Shown piece after piece: positions 16,877 to 27,186 of a stretch of DNA of 41,187 bases. The stretch comes from Rhodobacterales bacterium (GTDB lineage Bacteria; Pseudomonadota; Alphaproteobacteria; Rhodobacterales; Rhodobacteraceae). Made by a program: the position numbers and the translations under genes. The notes below the pieces were generated by a model that ran no database searches, had not been told where the DNA came from, and saw only the letters and a list, made by a program, of their open reading frames with translations. The stretch covers positions 1-41,187 of the forward strand of contig PDSA01000010.1 in NCBI GenBank assembly GCA_002748285.1. The letters run 5' to 3'. Numbering within the stretch: position 1 is the first letter of the stretch; the number at the start of each line of letters is the position of its first letter.

Positions 16877-17793
16877 TACAACAACTCCGGCTGGCGGTAA
16901 TCGAAAAACTCAGCGTTGTCGGAACGCACCGGAGCATCACCGATCACGATCAGCCGTTTCGCCTCAAGCTGCTCTGCCAACCAATGCGCCAAGCCCAGCC
17001 CGTCAATCTGACCCGGCGGCGGTTTGACGGCATCCAACACCATTTTGGACGGGGCCCAAAGGCTGAGTTGCTTGTGGTTCATTCCCCAATCCAGCTCGGT
17101 CCGGCTGTGAACCACCACCAGCTCCGGCAGTGCTGCAGCCAGCGCCCAAGCGGTTTGCTCGATCTCCAGCAAATCAATATGCCGCTGGGTGGGTAGAGCA
17201 TCGGAGTGCTGTTGATATTTTTGTGGTAAATCGACACAAAAAACCAGCGGATCGGGCAGATGTTGCAGTTTTTCAACCCACAACCCGATATGTTCGCCAT
17301 GAAGTGCGGCATTTTGCAGGAAAATGCAGATAGGTCTGGGGGGATGATCGACTCCAGGACAGCAATCCCGATGTGCTTGCCCCCCGCGCACAATTTCCAC
17401 CCCCAGCTTGCCGCTGCCCCGGTCCAGCTTTTGGATTCGGACAAAAACCCGCAACGCTTGCGGGGCGGTCAGGATACGCGCGGCAATCCGTTCGGCGAGG
17501 GTTTCCAGCAGGTTGAACCGCTCCAAAGCCAATTCAGCGCGAATGGCATCGGTCAGAACGTCATATGACAGGATCAAATCCACATCATCGGCCAGATTCC
17601 CCCCTGCCGGGGCAATTTCAACCACCAGATCAAATTGCAAACGCTGGGTGACGCCGCGCTCAGACTGAAATGCTCCGATTTCAACCTGTTCAATATGGTC
17701 CCGCACCGAAATCCGATCCGGGAAACCGCCCCCCTCCGTCGCTTGCGCGCGCAATTCGGGATGGGCAAAAGCCTGTTTGATTTCAGAGGTCAT
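16876..17793 (-). CDS. folB: dihydroneopterin aldolase with C-terminal extension
   Basis: Residues about 26-145 form a dihydroneopterin aldolase unit: DRISVRDHIEQVEIGAFQSERG, the LSYDVLTDAI segment, LLETLAERIAARIL (the conserved LxExLAxxIA helix with its Glu) and VRIQKLDRG, which holds the catalytic-type lysine. The enzyme cleaves dihydroneopterin to 6-hydroxymethyl-dihydropterin in folate synthesis. A normal FolB ends near 120 residues; this one adds about 150 residues (about 155-305) with alternating strands and helices (LVFCVDLP, ELVVVHSRTELDWG, RLIVIGDAPV) that I cannot place in a family. Direct coupling to folP by TAATG overlap fits a folate operon. Confidence 0.85.
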   Translation of the reverse strand: MTSEIKQAFAHPELRAQATEGGGFPDRISVRDHIEQVEIGAFQSERGVTQRLQFDLVVEIAPAGGNLADDVDLILSYDVLTDAIRAELALERFNLLETLAERIAARILTAPQALRVFVRIQKLDRGSGKLGVEIVRGGQAHRDCCPGVDHPPRPICIFLQNAALHGEHIGLWVEKLQHLPDPLVFCVDLPQKYQQHSDALPTQRHIDLLEIEQTAWALAAALPELVVVHSRTELDWGMNHKQLSLWAPSKMVLDAVKPPPGQIDGLGLAHWLAEQLEAKRLIVIGDAPVRSDNAEFFDYRQPELL

Positions 17794-17829
17794 GAAATTC
17801 CGCTGATTTACGACAATTCAGCGGCCAGC

Positions 17830-18831
17830 CTAGCGGTAAAACTGATGCCCATCAATACTGACTGTGCGCTTAAAAATCCGGGACCAGCGCGGGCGCACCG
17901 TATGATTGTGGTAATAGGTTGCCCCAACCGTCAGATTGCGCGGCGCACCATCCAGCAAAGCCCGGGCGATTTTACCGACATTGCGATAAGCCTTTGGATT
18001 ATGGACGGTTTCTGCCTTACCATCACAAGTGTAAGAGAACTGACAGCGATGTTTTTTCCCCGTGCCCTGATTAACCACCCCGCAAACCGTATTGGGGAAT
18101 TTGCGCGATTGCACCCGGTTCAGGATGACTTCGGCAACGGCGACCTGGCCCTTGATGCTCTCGCCGCGAGCCTCGAAATACAGCGCCTCAGTCAGGCATT
18201 TCCATTCTGATCCACCAGAAGCCACCGGCTGGCTGTTCAACCATTTGCGCGTATATTTGATCACCCGAACCTTACGGCTTTTGCCGCGCGCTTTGGGCCG
18301 CAAACTACGGGACGGCGCGGATGTCAGAGCGAGAATGCGGTCAGGGCTGACCAGCTTGAGCGCCCCGCGCTCCTGATCCAACAATGTGGCAATCGGTTTT
18401 CTGACGCTTTCTGGCGCCGGTTCATCGGCAATATTAGAGGTGCTCAGATGCAAAACCAGCCCAGAATCATCCGCCTTTGGAGCCTGCCCGACATTCAACA
18501 CCTGCTGTGTCCGTTGCGTCGGGCGCGGCTGCGGCCTAGCCATTTTGGCCACAAGCATCGGGCGAGCCGTTGCCGGCAAAAACGCGACAGGTGCATCCCC
18601 ACCCCGCTTGGCTGAGGAACGCACCATAACGCCCTGATCTGACTCAACAAAAGACCGCTGCATGGCCACATTACTGCTGTCCAGAACAGGAATCTGCGCC
18701 GATTGCTGAACAACCGTGCGCCCCGCAATTCCATAGGCCGAAAGCGTCAGCGCCAACACCGCAACCAACAGGAGCAGAACACCCCTGCCCTTCGGCTGGC
18801 TATTAAGACGAGTTTGCAGCATCTGTATCAA
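17830..18831 (-). CDS. cell wall hydrolase, SleB type
   Basis: The 333-residue protein has an N-terminal membrane helix at about residues 17-37, a long low-complexity linker, and a C-terminal Hydrolase_2/SleB domain at about 208-333. Diagnostic stretches are CLTEALYFEARGES (catalytic Glu), GQVAVAEVILNRV, FPNTVCGVV, CQFSYTCDG and ATYYHNHTVRP. SleB-type enzymes are lytic transglycosylase-like peptidoglycan hydrolases; in non-sporulating alphaproteobacteria they probably act in wall growth or division. It is anchored with the catalytic part in the periplasm. Starts at 18831 or at an internal ATG (18822) are both possible. It follows the PPDK-like gene by 175 bases and precedes folB. Confidence 0.88.
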   Translation of the reverse strand: MIQMLQTRLNSQPKGRGVLLLLVAVLALTLSAYGIAGRTVVQQSAQIPVLDSSNVAMQRSFVESDQGVMVRSSAKRGGDAPVAFLPATARPMLVAKMARPQPRPTQRTQQVLNVGQAPKADDSGLVLHLSTSNIADEPAPESVRKPIATLLDQERGALKLVSPDRILALTSAPSRSLRPKARGKSRKVRVIKYTRKWLNSQPVASGGSEWKCLTEALYFEARGESIKGQVAVAEVILNRVQSRKFPNTVCGVVNQGTGKKHRCQFSYTCDGKAETVHNPKAYRNVGKIARALLDGAPRNLTVGATYYHNHTVRPRWSRIFKRTVSIDGHQFYR

Positions 18832-19006
18832 TCTTCAACACGGCCCTGCGCAAGCGCACCGACCGATCCCCAGGCTATTATCCCGCGCCACTGTAGAGCA
18901 AATTTCCGCCCGAGTCCAGATCACTGTTGCAAATAAGCAACATATGCGCAAGCCTCTGATCACAAATCAGCCATAACGGCACGTTACGCATTGTTTTACA
19001 AGGGTT
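18832..19006. other. intergenic region with short inverted repeats
   Basis: The gap between the PPDK-like and SleB-type genes holds two small inverted repeats: GTTGC-AAATAA-GCAAC near 18925-18940, and TAACG-TGC-CGTTA near 18970-18985. The second lies about 20-35 bases past the PPDK-like stop. Neither has a U-run, so their role in termination is uncertain. Confidence 0.35.
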
Positions 19007-21571
19007 TTAAGATTCGGTTACTTTTTCTAAAATTGCCAGATGTGCCGCCGCCAAACGCGCCACCGGCACCCGATAAGGCGAGCAAGAAACATAATCATAG
19101 CCCGCATTCCGGCAAAATTCGATAGATTCGGGATTCCCACCATGTTCGCCGCAAATTGACAGAACAAGATCCGGCTGCACCGCCCGCCCCCGCGCCGCAC
19201 CGATGCTGAGCAATTCACCAACGCCCTCGGTATCCAGCGTGTGGAACGGATCTTCGGGACAAACCCCCAGCTGCACATAATTCGACATGAACCGCCCGGC
19301 ATCATCACGCGACAGCCCATAGGTCATCTGCGTCAGATCATTGGTGCCAAAACTGAGGAAGGCGGCATTTTGGGCGATGTCTCCGGCCCGCAACGCCGCA
19401 CGCGGGGTTTCGACCATCACCCCCAGCCGATAGTCAAATTCCTGCCCCATCTCGATGCGCACCTCCGCCGCCACGGCGTCTACCCGGGATTTGACCAGCT
19501 CGACCTCACGGGTGGCACTGATCAGAGGCAGCATGACTTCGGGGACAACGTCGATGCCCTTTTGCCGGGCGGCAAGTGTGGCCTCGAAAATCGCACGCGC
19601 CTGCATGTCGTAAATTTCCGGCACGGTGATCCCCAAACGCACCCCGCGCATCCCCAGCATCGGGTTGTATTCGCGCAACGCATCCACCCGGCGGGTCACG
19701 GCGGAAACCGGGAGATCAAGCGCCTCGGCCAATGCCCGCTGGCCCTCGCGATGGGTGGGCAGGAACTCGTGCAAAGGCGGGTCCAACAGACGGATGCAAA
19801 CCGGCTTTCCCTCCATGATTTCAAACAGTTCCAGAAAATCCTGACGCTGCATGGGCAGCAATCGCTGCAACGCCGCCGCCCGTTCGGTTGAGCTGTCGGA
19901 AAAGATCATCTCCCGCATCACCGTCAAACGGCTGCTTTCGAAAAACATATGCTCAGTGCGGCACAAGCCGATGCCTTCGGCATTGAATTTGCGGGCAATG
20001 CGGGCATCCGCCGGGGTGTCGGCATTGGCACGCACCCCGATGTCACAGACCTCGCCCGCCCAGCCCATCAACGTGGTAAATGCCCCATCCAGCGCAGGCT
20101 CGAGCATGTCACAACACCCGGCCAGAGCCTGCCCCAAAGTGCCGTCAATGCTGATCATGTCGCCTTCCTTAAACTCGCGCCCATCCGCAGCGGTCAGGGT
20201 CTTGGCCCGGCGGTCGATCTTCATATCCATCGCCCCGACCACACAGGGCAGGCCCAGCCCACGGGCAATCACCGCCGCATGGCTGCTGACCCCACCACGC
20301 ATGGTCAGCACCGCTACCGAAGCGTGCATCCCGCGCACATCCTCAGGCGTGGTTTCCTCGCGCACCAGAATGCAAGCCTCACCCCGCGCCGCGCTGGCCT
20401 GCGCCGCGTTCGAGCTGAACACGATCCGGCCACAGGCCGCGCCGGGGCTGGCGGCGATGCCGGTCTGGAACACATCGCGCGCCCCTTCCGGGTTGATCTG
20501 ATGGTGCAGCAATTCGCTGAGCGCACGCGGCTCGATCCGGCGCAGAGCCTCCTCCTTGCTGATAATCCCATCCTCGGCCAACGCCACCGCAATGCGCACC
20601 GCCGCCCGCGCCCGGCGGGGAAGACGCACCGCGTCCAGAATGCTCAGCACCTCGTTGGAAACGGTGAACTCGATCTGCATCTCTTCACGCAACCGGCTGC
20701 GGCAAAGCGTGCCATATTTCAGCAGCTCGGCATAGGGCACCGGCAGAGCATCCTGCAACGATGCCCCCCGCGCATCCTTTTGCAGATAGAGCGCCCCATG
20801 CCCCTGCAACAACGCATCGCGCCCCTGAGACTGGCACAAATAGCGCCCGGTGATCTGCGGCTGTCCGGTGATGCCATCGACAAACTGGATCACGCCGGAA
20901 CCACTTTTGCCCGCACCGACCCCAAGCGCCATTTCCTGCACCACCAGCCCCAACCCGGCATCCACCGGAGCCCCCTTGGCCTGACGCAACAGCCGCGCAC
21001 TGGTTCCTTCCCAGGCCCGCGCCATCGAGGACAGCACGCCGGCCAGTTGCTGCGCCGGGTCCTGAGGAAAGCCTTTGTCGGTTTCCTCCTCGTAATTGTG
21101 CAACGCCGCCTTGAGGGCGCTGTTGCCCGGATGCGCGGGCAGTTCGAACATATCCGGGTCCAGCCGTGCCACATGCACCGCATAGGCCTGAATAAAGCGC
21201 AAATACAGCGCATTGGCGGCCTCTTCGCCCAACTGCCGGGTCAGCTCGGCATGGCGTTTATCGTTCATGCCGATGTTCAGGATCGCCCCCGGCCCACCCC
21301 AATCGGGGTCTTGCGAGCTGGGCCGCACACAGACCAGCCCCGAGCCAAACTGGCGCATCATCGCCGCCGTATCGGCGAGCTGACCATTGGCGATGGCATG
21401 GACCACATCAAACGACACCGCCAGAGTTTTGGGCACCGGCATCCCCAGCCGGATCAGCCGTTGCAGACATTTGGCCCGCCCGCCATGGGTCTGGGTGGTG
21501 ATGTCGGCGTCCAGAGTGATTTCGGTAAAGTCTTGCTGAGGCACGGCGCTGGCTTTCTGTCGGTTTGGCAT
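19007..21571 (-). CDS. pyruvate phosphate dikinase-like protein with divergent ATP domain
   Basis: ATG 21571 gives 854 residues, slightly short of the usual 870-900. Order is the PPDK one: N-terminal nucleotide domain, swivelling phosphohistidine domain (TMRGGVSSHAAVIARG, H431) and C-terminal PEP/pyruvate barrel (SFGTNDLTQMTYGLSRDDAG; SICGEHGG with C807, matching catalytic C831 of Clostridium symbiosum PPDK). The nucleotide domain is degenerate: the canonical GGK is GGR at 30-32, and the canonical DIEF..LQTRNGKR stretch reads QIEF..LDAVRLPRR (299-320), so residues aligned with D321, Q335 and R337 are changed. The phospho-transfer half looks intact. It could be a PPDK paralogue with altered donor or function; canonical PPDK activity is doubtful. 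Residue numbers are from memory. Confidence 0.8.
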   Translation of the reverse strand: MPNRQKASAVPQQDFTEITLDADITTQTHGGRAKCLQRLIRLGMPVPKTLAVSFDVVHAIANGQLADTAAMMRQFGSGLVCVRPSSQDPDWGGPGAILNIGMNDKRHAELTRQLGEEAANALYLRFIQAYAVHVARLDPDMFELPAHPGNSALKAALHNYEEETDKGFPQDPAQQLAGVLSSMARAWEGTSARLLRQAKGAPVDAGLGLVVQEMALGVGAGKSGSGVIQFVDGITGQPQITGRYLCQSQGRDALLQGHGALYLQKDARGASLQDALPVPYAELLKYGTLCRSRLREEMQIEFTVSNEVLSILDAVRLPRRARAAVRIAVALAEDGIISKEEALRRIEPRALSELLHHQINPEGARDVFQTGIAASPGAACGRIVFSSNAAQASAARGEACILVREETTPEDVRGMHASVAVLTMRGGVSSHAAVIARGLGLPCVVGAMDMKIDRRAKTLTAADGREFKEGDMISIDGTLGQALAGCCDMLEPALDGAFTTLMGWAGEVCDIGVRANADTPADARIARKFNAEGIGLCRTEHMFFESSRLTVMREMIFSDSSTERAAALQRLLPMQRQDFLELFEIMEGKPVCIRLLDPPLHEFLPTHREGQRALAEALDLPVSAVTRRVDALREYNPMLGMRGVRLGITVPEIYDMQARAIFEATLAARQKGIDVVPEVMLPLISATREVELVKSRVDAVAAEVRIEMGQEFDYRLGVMVETPRAALRAGDIAQNAAFLSFGTNDLTQMTYGLSRDDAGRFMSNYVQLGVCPEDPFHTLDTEGVGELLSIGAARGRAVQPDLVLSICGEHGGNPESIEFCRNAGYDYVSCSPYRVPVARLAAAHLAILEKVTES

Positions 21572-21691
21572 AGGGTCGCTTATGCTCTGTTTTAACGCAA
21601 TTTGCCGTGGGGATGAAATATAAATGCACTGCGACAGATCAGCCGTTTCATAATGCCCGCCACAAACAGCGGCAAAACCCAAAGAACGGAG

Positions 21692-21741
21692 GGCTGCGCC
21701 TGCCGAGGGGCAGGCAGGCGCAGCCCGGCGGTGCCGCCGGG
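21692..21741 (-). terminator. double hairpin after folD
   Basis: Two perfect inverted repeats stand side by side: 13-bp arms at 21692-21704 and 21713-21725, then 8-bp arms at 21724-21731 and 21734-21741. They lie 29 bases past the folD stop, in the 198-bp gap before the PPDK-like gene. The stems are GC-rich and lack a clear U-run, so termination or RNA protection are both possible. Confidence 0.5.
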
Positions 21742-21769
21742 CGGGACAGAAAGGAAAGCTCAGTGGAGC

Positions 21770-22672
21770 CTAAACCGTCAACCCTTCGGGCTCGTCCAAG
21801 CCATTGGCGCGGGAACAGGCGGTCACCGTATTGGCCAACAGGCAAGCGATGGTCATCGGGCCAACCCCTCCGGGAACAGGAGTGATCGCCCCAGCCACCT
21901 CAACCGCGCTGGCAAAATCGACATCGCCCACCAGACGGGTCTTGCCCGCGCCCTTTTCCGGGGCGTCAATGCGGTTGATGCCCACATCAATCACGGTTGC
22001 TCCGGGTTTGAGCCAGTCTCCGGGCACCATCTCCGGCCGCCCCACCGCCGCCACCACAATGTCCGCCCGACGCACCACATCAGGCAGGTTTTTGGTGCGC
22101 GAATGCGCCACCGTCACCGTGCAGCTGTCGCCAATCAGCAGTTGCGCCATCGGCTTGCCCACGATGTTCGAGCGCCCGACCACAACCGCATCCAGCCCCG
22201 AAAGCGACCCAAGATGATCGCGCAACAGCATCAGACAGCCCAGCGGCGTGCAAGGCACCATGGATTTCTGCCCCGTCGCCAGCAGACCGACATTTGAAAT
22301 ATGAAACCCGTCCACATCCTTGGCCGGGTCAACCGCATTGATCACCAGATCTTCGTTCAGATGGCCCGGCAGCGGCAACTGCACCAAAATTCCATGCACC
22401 GCCGGATCGGCGTTCAGCTGTTCGATCAGCGCCAGAAGCTCGGATTCCGAGGTGTCATCCTTGAGCCGATGCTCATAGGAATTCATCCCCACCTCAACCG
22501 TCATCTTGCCCTTGGAGCGCACATAAACCTGACTGGCCGGATCCTCGCCCACCAGCACCACGGCAAGCCCGGGGGTGATGCCATGCTCTGTTTTCAGCCG
22601 CGCCACATGGGTCGCAACCTTTTCCCGCACTCTGGCCGCAAAAGCCTTGCCGTCGATAATATCAGCCGTCAT
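21770..22672 (-). CDS. folD: bifunctional methylene-THF dehydrogenase / methenyl-THF cyclohydrolase
   Basis: The 300-residue protein begins [19 protein letters not shown] and carries the standard motifs: [21 protein letters not shown] (with the catalytic YxxxK type lysine), [14 protein letters not shown], and the NADP-binding [21 protein letters not shown], ending in [18 protein letters not shown]. It interconverts methylene-, methenyl- and formyl-THF in the cytoplasm. Size is typical. It lies 33 bases downstream of fhs and is probably cotranscribed, giving a route from formate to methylene-THF. A double hairpin follows it. Confidence 0.97.
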   Translation of the reverse strand: MTADIIDGKAFAARVREKVATHVARLKTEHGITPGLAVVLVGEDPASQVYVRSKGKMTVEVGMNSYEHRLKDDTSESELLALIEQLNADPAVHGILVQLPLPGHLNEDLVINAVDPAKDVDGFHISNVGLLATGQKSMVPCTPLGCLMLLRDHLGSLSGLDAVVVGRSNIVGKPMAQLLIGDSCTVTVAHSRTKNLPDVVRRADIVVAAVGRPEMVPGDWLKPGATVIDVGINRIDAPEKGAGKTRLVGDVDFASAVEVAGAITPVPGGVGPMTIACLLANTVTACSRANGLDEPEGLTV

Positions 22673-22705
22673 TTTACCCTCATCTGGTTGTGACCCGATA
22701 TGCTC

Positions 22706-24382
22706 CTAGAACAATCCGTCGATTTCGCCAACCGAATTCAGCCGGATGGCCTCGGCTGCCGGACGGCTGGGCAGGCCGGGCATGGTCATGATGCTGCCAC
22801 AGATCACCACGATGAAACCGGCCCCGGCGCTCAAGCGCACCTCGCGCACCGGGATGCTGTGGCCGGTGGGCGCACCGCGCAAATTGGGATCGGTGGAAAA
22901 GGAATACTGCGTTTTGGCCATGCAGACCGGCAAATGGCCATAGCCCGCATCCTCCCACGCGCGCAGCTGATCGCGGATTTTCTTATCGGCCAGAACCTCA
23001 TCGGCGCGGTAAATGCTCTTGGCAATGCGCTCGATCTTGTCAAACAGCGGCAGATCATCCTTGTATAGCGGCGCAAATTGCGACACGCCGCTATCGGCGA
23101 TCTGGGCCACACGGGCCGCCAGATCCGCAGCCCCCTTGCCGCCCAGCTCCCAATGACGCGACAGGATCGCCTCCGAGCCCTGCCCCTTGACGTAATCCAT
23201 GATCGCCTGCACCTCGGCATCGGTATCGGTGACGAAATGGTTGATCGCCACCACAACCGGCACGCCAAACGCTTTGAGATTGCCGATATGACGCCCCAGA
23301 TTGGCGCAGCCATTTTCGACCGCCTGCACATTTTCGCCCCCCAAATCGGCCTTGGCCACACCGCCATTCATCTTCATCGCCCGCACCGTGGCCACCAACA
23401 CCACGCAGGACGGAGTCAGCCCGGCCTTGCGGCATTTGATGTTCATGAATTTCTCGGCCCCCAGATCGGCACCAAAGCCGGCCTCGGTCACCACATAATC
23501 GGCCAGACGCAAAGCCGTGCTGGTGGCGATCACCGAATTGCAGCCATGGGCGATATTGGCAAACGGACCACCATGCACAAAGGCCGGGTTGTTTTCCAAG
23601 GTCTGCACCAGATTGGGCTGCATCGCGTCTTTCAGCAGCACCGTCATCGCCCCATCGGCCTTCAGATCACGGCAATAAATCGGCTCACGCTTGCGGGTAT
23701 AGGCGACGATGATATCACCAAGACGCTTTTGCAGATCCTTCAGATCATTGGCCAGACACAAAATCGCCATCACTTCCGAAGCCACCGTGATGTCAAACCC
23801 GGTCTGACGCGGAAAGCCATTGGCCACCCCGCCCAGCGACACCACCGTATCGCGCAAGGCCCGGTCGTTCATATCCATCACCCGCCGCCAGACCACGCGG
23901 CGCTCATCAATCCCCAGCGCGTTACCCCAGTAAATATGGTTGTCGATCATCGCGCTCAGCAAGTTATGGGCCGAGGTGATGGCGTGGAAATCGCCGGTGA
24001 AATGCAGGTTCATTTCCTCCATCGGCACCACCTGAGCCATCCCGCCCCCGGCGGCCCCGCCCTTCATGCCGAAACACGGACCCAACGAGGCCTCGCGAAT
24101 GCACACCGCCGCGTTTTTGCCGTTATGGTTCAGACCATCGACCAGACCAACCGTGGTGGTGGTTTTGCCCTCGCCCGCCGGGGTTGGGTTGATGGCGGTG
24201 ACCAGAATCAGCTTGCCCTGCTTGTTGCCCTGCACGCTGTTGATGAACTCCTGGCTGATCTTGGCCTTGTCGTGGCCATATTGCAGCAGATGCTCGGCCG
24301 GGATGCCCAGCTTGGCCCCGATTTCCTGAATGGGCTGTTTTTGGGCCTCGCGGGCAATTTCGATATCGGATTTAAAGCTCAT
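22706..24382 (-). CDS. fhs: formate--tetrahydrofolate ligase
   Basis: The enzyme makes 10-formyl-THF from formate, ATP and THF, or the reverse in C1 oxidation. ATG 24382 ([13 protein letters not shown]) is chosen because an AGGA ribosome site has proper spacing; the ATG two codons upstream sits too close to it. This gives 558 residues, the usual length. The phosphate-binding loop [15 protein letters not shown], the stretch [15 protein letters not shown] and [13 protein letters not shown] are all family signatures. folD follows. Together they can channel C1 units released by the GcvT-type dehydrogenase or photorespiration-like glycine use (inference). Confidence 0.97.
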   Translation of the reverse strand: MSFKSDIEIAREAQKQPIQEIGAKLGIPAEHLLQYGHDKAKISQEFINSVQGNKQGKLILVTAINPTPAGEGKTTTTVGLVDGLNHNGKNAAVCIREASLGPCFGMKGGAAGGGMAQVVPMEEMNLHFTGDFHAITSAHNLLSAMIDNHIYWGNALGIDERRVVWRRVMDMNDRALRDTVVSLGGVANGFPRQTGFDITVASEVMAILCLANDLKDLQKRLGDIIVAYTRKREPIYCRDLKADGAMTVLLKDAMQPNLVQTLENNPAFVHGGPFANIAHGCNSVIATSTALRLADYVVTEAGFGADLGAEKFMNIKCRKAGLTPSCVVLVATVRAMKMNGGVAKADLGGENVQAVENGCANLGRHIGNLKAFGVPVVVAINHFVTDTDAEVQAIMDYVKGQGSEAILSRHWELGGKGAADLAARVAQIADSGVSQFAPLYKDDLPLFDKIERIAKSIYRADEVLADKKIRDQLRAWEDAGYGHLPVCMAKTQYSFSTDPNLRGAPTGHSIPVREVRLSAGAGFIVVICGSIMTMPGLPSRPAAEAIRLNSVGEIDGLF

Positions 24383-24548
24383 CTGCATTTCCTTTTCAGC
24401 ACGAAACAATGGCGTAACACGCCGCTCTTAAGGGCGATCCTGACAGAGTTCATCGGGCAATAACAGGATAAATCCGACACATCCACCTCCGGAATCGTCG
24501 CAAGCTAGGCCACCCCCTTTGACGGCCCCGCCCGGAGGTCAGGCCGGG

Positions 24549-25148
24549 CTACAGCCCCCGCGCCCGGTCCAGATGTGGCCAGATGGGTTGATCCGGGACA
24601 TGCAGCACCAGCACATCACCCAGCTGCAACACCCCCTCACGCTCGACCCAAGCCGTCACCCCGCGCAACCCCTTGGCCGCAGTTTTGAACGCACCGCCCT
24701 TGCCTGGCAGATGTTGCTCGATCACCTTGGCCGGCAAATGACAGGGGCGGTTTTCCAAATCAACGCACAGCCCGGTGCCGGAGGTGCTGATCAGGCGGGA
24801 CGAGGGTGGCAAATGGCTGAGATCAGGCAGACCCTGCACCACAATGTTGCAGCCCAGCCATTCGGGTTTGAGCGCTGCAACCCCCATATTCTCGGCAATT
24901 TTGCCCAACTCCTCGGCCGACATGATGCAAAACTGCCGGGTGTTGCGCACCGTGGTGCCGCGCGGGAATTGCCGTTGCAGCCGCCCGCAAGAGGGCCGGG
25001 TCAGACCATAGCGGCTGTCCTGCTCGGCACCGCCAAAGCCGACCGTCAACTGGCGGGCCGAAACATTCTCCAACCCCTGCTCCCGATCCGCATTATAGCC
25101 CAGCCACACAATCCGACAGCTAAAATCCGTGGGCAGCAAAGCGGGCAT
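24549..25148 (-). CDS. MOSC domain-containing protein
   Basis: The 199-residue protein matches a free-standing MOSC domain: NVSARQLTVGFGG early, then GTGLCVDLENRPCHLPAKVIE, whose cysteines fit the conserved MOSC cysteine region, and KGLRGVTAWVEREGVLQLGDVL. MOSC domains occur at the end of molybdenum cofactor sulfurases and in YiiM/mARC-type reductases, and are thought to bind the cofactor or transfer sulfur. No partner reductase domain is present here. It starts 14 bases after the ftsH stop with an AGGAG ribosome site, so cotranscription with ftsH is likely. Function beyond the domain is unknown. Confidence 0.87.
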   Translation of the reverse strand: MPALLPTDFSCRIVWLGYNADREQGLENVSARQLTVGFGGAEQDSRYGLTRPSCGRLQRQFPRGTTVRNTRQFCIMSAEELGKIAENMGVAALKPEWLGCNIVVQGLPDLSHLPPSSRLISTSGTGLCVDLENRPCHLPAKVIEQHLPGKGGAFKTAAKGLRGVTAWVEREGVLQLGDVLVLHVPDQPIWPHLDRARGL

Positions 25149-25162
25149 GATATGCTCCTGAT

Positions 25163-27091
25163 CTAGGCCGAAGGCTCGGGCTTCATGCCATCATCCTTGG
25201 GCTTACGCGTCACCTTGACCTTGGGCTTGGCCTTGGTTTTCGGGATCGCGGTCAGGCTGGGCGTGTCATCCGAGGCGTCATCATCATCCTCGGCGTGCGG
25301 AGGCTCGCCCTTCATCACCCGCTTGATCTCGGCCCCGGTCAGGGTTTCATATTCCAGCAAACCCTGCGCCAGCAGCTCAAATTCTTCCTTATGCTCAGTC
25401 AGGATCTTGACGGCGGTGTTATAGCCGTCATCAATCATGCGCTTGACCTCGGATTCAATCAGCTCCTGAGTGGCCGCCGAAATCGACAACCCCCCGGCCC
25501 CATTGCCGGAATAGCCCTCATGCGCGGCCTGATAATCAATGTTGCCCACCTTATCGGACATCCCCCAGCGTAGCACCATCGCCCGCGCCAAAGACGACAC
25601 CATCTGGATATCGCCGGATGGGCCGTTCGAAACCCGCTCGGGGCCGTATTTGATGATCTCAGCCGCTTTCCCGGCCATACCCATAGCGATTTTCTGCTCG
25701 GCCTGATCCTTGAAATAATTGTGCTGATCCATTTCGGGCAGGCTCATCACCATCCCCAGAGCCGAGCCCCGGGGGATGATCGTCGCCTTGTAAACCGGAT
25801 CGCATTTGGGCAGCATGATGCCGACAATGGCGTGACCGGCTTCGTGATAGGCGGTCATCTCTTTTTGCTCATCGGTCAGCACCATCGAGCGCCGTTCCGA
25901 GCCCATCATCACCTTGTCCTTGGCCATTTCGAAATCATGCATGGTGACGAAACGCCGACCAATACGCGCCGCCATCAGCGCGGCTTCGTTGACCAGATTG
26001 GCCAGATCGGCCCCGGAGAAACCCGGAGTCCCCCGCGCAATGATGCGCAAATCCACGTCCGGCCCCAAAGGCACCTTGCGGGCATGGACGTTCAAAATCT
26101 TGTCGCGGCCCTTGATGTCGGGGTTAGGCACCTGAATCTGGCGGTCAAACCGGCCCGGACGCAGCAGCGCCTTGTCCAGCACATCGGCGCGGTTGGTGGC
26201 GGCCAGAATGATCACGCCCTCATTAGTTTCAAACCCGTCCATCTCGACCAAAAGCTGGTTCAAAGTCTGCTCGCGCTCATCATTGCCGCCGCCCATGCCG
26301 ACCCCACGCGCGCGACCCACCGCGTCGATTTCGTCGATAAACACGATGCAAGGCGCGTTCTTTTTGGCCTGCTCGAACATATCGCGCACCCGGCTGGCAC
26401 CGACACCGACGAACATTTCCACAAAATCCGAACCCGAAATGGTAAAGAACGGCACCCCGGCCTCGCCAGCAATCGCGCGGGCCAGCAGCGTCTTACCGGT
26501 GCCCGGAGGGCCAACCAGCAGCGCCCCGGTGGGGATCTTGCCGCCCAGACGCGAGAATTTCTGCGGGTTGCGCAAAAATTCCACCACCTCTTCCAGCTCT
26601 TCTTTGGCCTCGTCAATCCCGGCGACATCGTCAAAGGTCACCCGCCCCTCGCGCTCGGTCAGCATCTTGGCCTTGGATTTGCCAAAACCCATCGCCCCGC
26701 CTTTGCCGCCGCCCTGCATCCGGTTCATCATGAAAAACCAGAACCCGATCAGCAGCAGGATCGGCAGCAGAGACCAGATCAGCGTGGCAAAGCCGGATTG
26801 CGTCTGTTTTACCGCCCGCACCTGCACTCCATTGTCGATCAGCATCTGGGTCACATCGGCATCACCGGGCTTGATGGTGGTGTAATCCTTGCCATCCTTG
26901 CCGGTCACCGTGATCTGTTCACCATCCAGCGTCACCGACTGCACCTGCCCCCCGGTGGCGGCAGTGACGAATTCAGAATAGCTCATGGCGTTTGAGCTCA
27001 TCTTGCTTTGCCCATGGCTGAACAGATTGAACAGGGCCATGATCAGCATGAACAGAACGACCCAAAACGCCAGATTTTTGATATTGCCCAC
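25163..27091 (-). CDS. ftsH: ATP-dependent zinc metalloprotease FtsH
   Basis: This hexameric inner-membrane protease extracts and degrades membrane and regulatory proteins. The 642-residue protein has a first membrane helix at about 7-23, a periplasmic segment, a second helix near 104-122, and an AAA+ domain with Walker A GPPGTGKT, Walker [14 protein letters not shown] and the second-region-of-homology [20 protein letters not shown]. The protease domain has the HEAGH zinc motif. The C-terminal tail is unusually charged (aspartate run, then lysine/proline). All catalytic residues are present. It lies downstream of tilS, the common order in alphaproteobacteria, with the MOSC gene 14 bases further on. 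Confidence 0.97.
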   Translation of the reverse strand: MGNIKNLAFWVVLFMLIMALFNLFSHGQSKMSSNAMSYSEFVTAATGGQVQSVTLDGEQITVTGKDGKDYTTIKPGDADVTQMLIDNGVQVRAVKQTQSGFATLIWSLLPILLLIGFWFFMMNRMQGGGKGGAMGFGKSKAKMLTEREGRVTFDDVAGIDEAKEELEEVVEFLRNPQKFSRLGGKIPTGALLVGPPGTGKTLLARAIAGEAGVPFFTISGSDFVEMFVGVGASRVRDMFEQAKKNAPCIVFIDEIDAVGRARGVGMGGGNDEREQTLNQLLVEMDGFETNEGVIILAATNRADVLDKALLRPGRFDRQIQVPNPDIKGRDKILNVHARKVPLGPDVDLRIIARGTPGFSGADLANLVNEAALMAARIGRRFVTMHDFEMAKDKVMMGSERRSMVLTDEQKEMTAYHEAGHAIVGIMLPKCDPVYKATIIPRGSALGMVMSLPEMDQHNYFKDQAEQKIAMGMAGKAAEIIKYGPERVSNGPSGDIQMVSSLARAMVLRWGMSDKVGNIDYQAAHEGYSGNGAGGLSISAATQELIESEVKRMIDDGYNTAVKILTEHKEEFELLAQGLLEYETLTGAEIKRVMKGEPPHAEDDDDASDDTPSLTAIPKTKAKPKVKVTRKPKDDGMKPEPSA

Positions 27092-27186
27092 GGGCTTCTC
27101 CTAAACAGAATTGACGCGCGGGCATAGGGAAACGGGAATCCGCCTGCCGCGACTACGGGCCTAAAATAGGCATTCAGCGCATTTGT

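Noticed and set aside
19949..21595. 548-residue open frame antisense to the PPDK-like gene
   Set aside because: The minus-strand frame has clear PPDK domains; the plus frame is Arg/His/Pro-rich noise.
23078..24463. 461-residue open frame antisense to fhs
   Set aside because: Shadow of a fully conserved formate-THF ligase.
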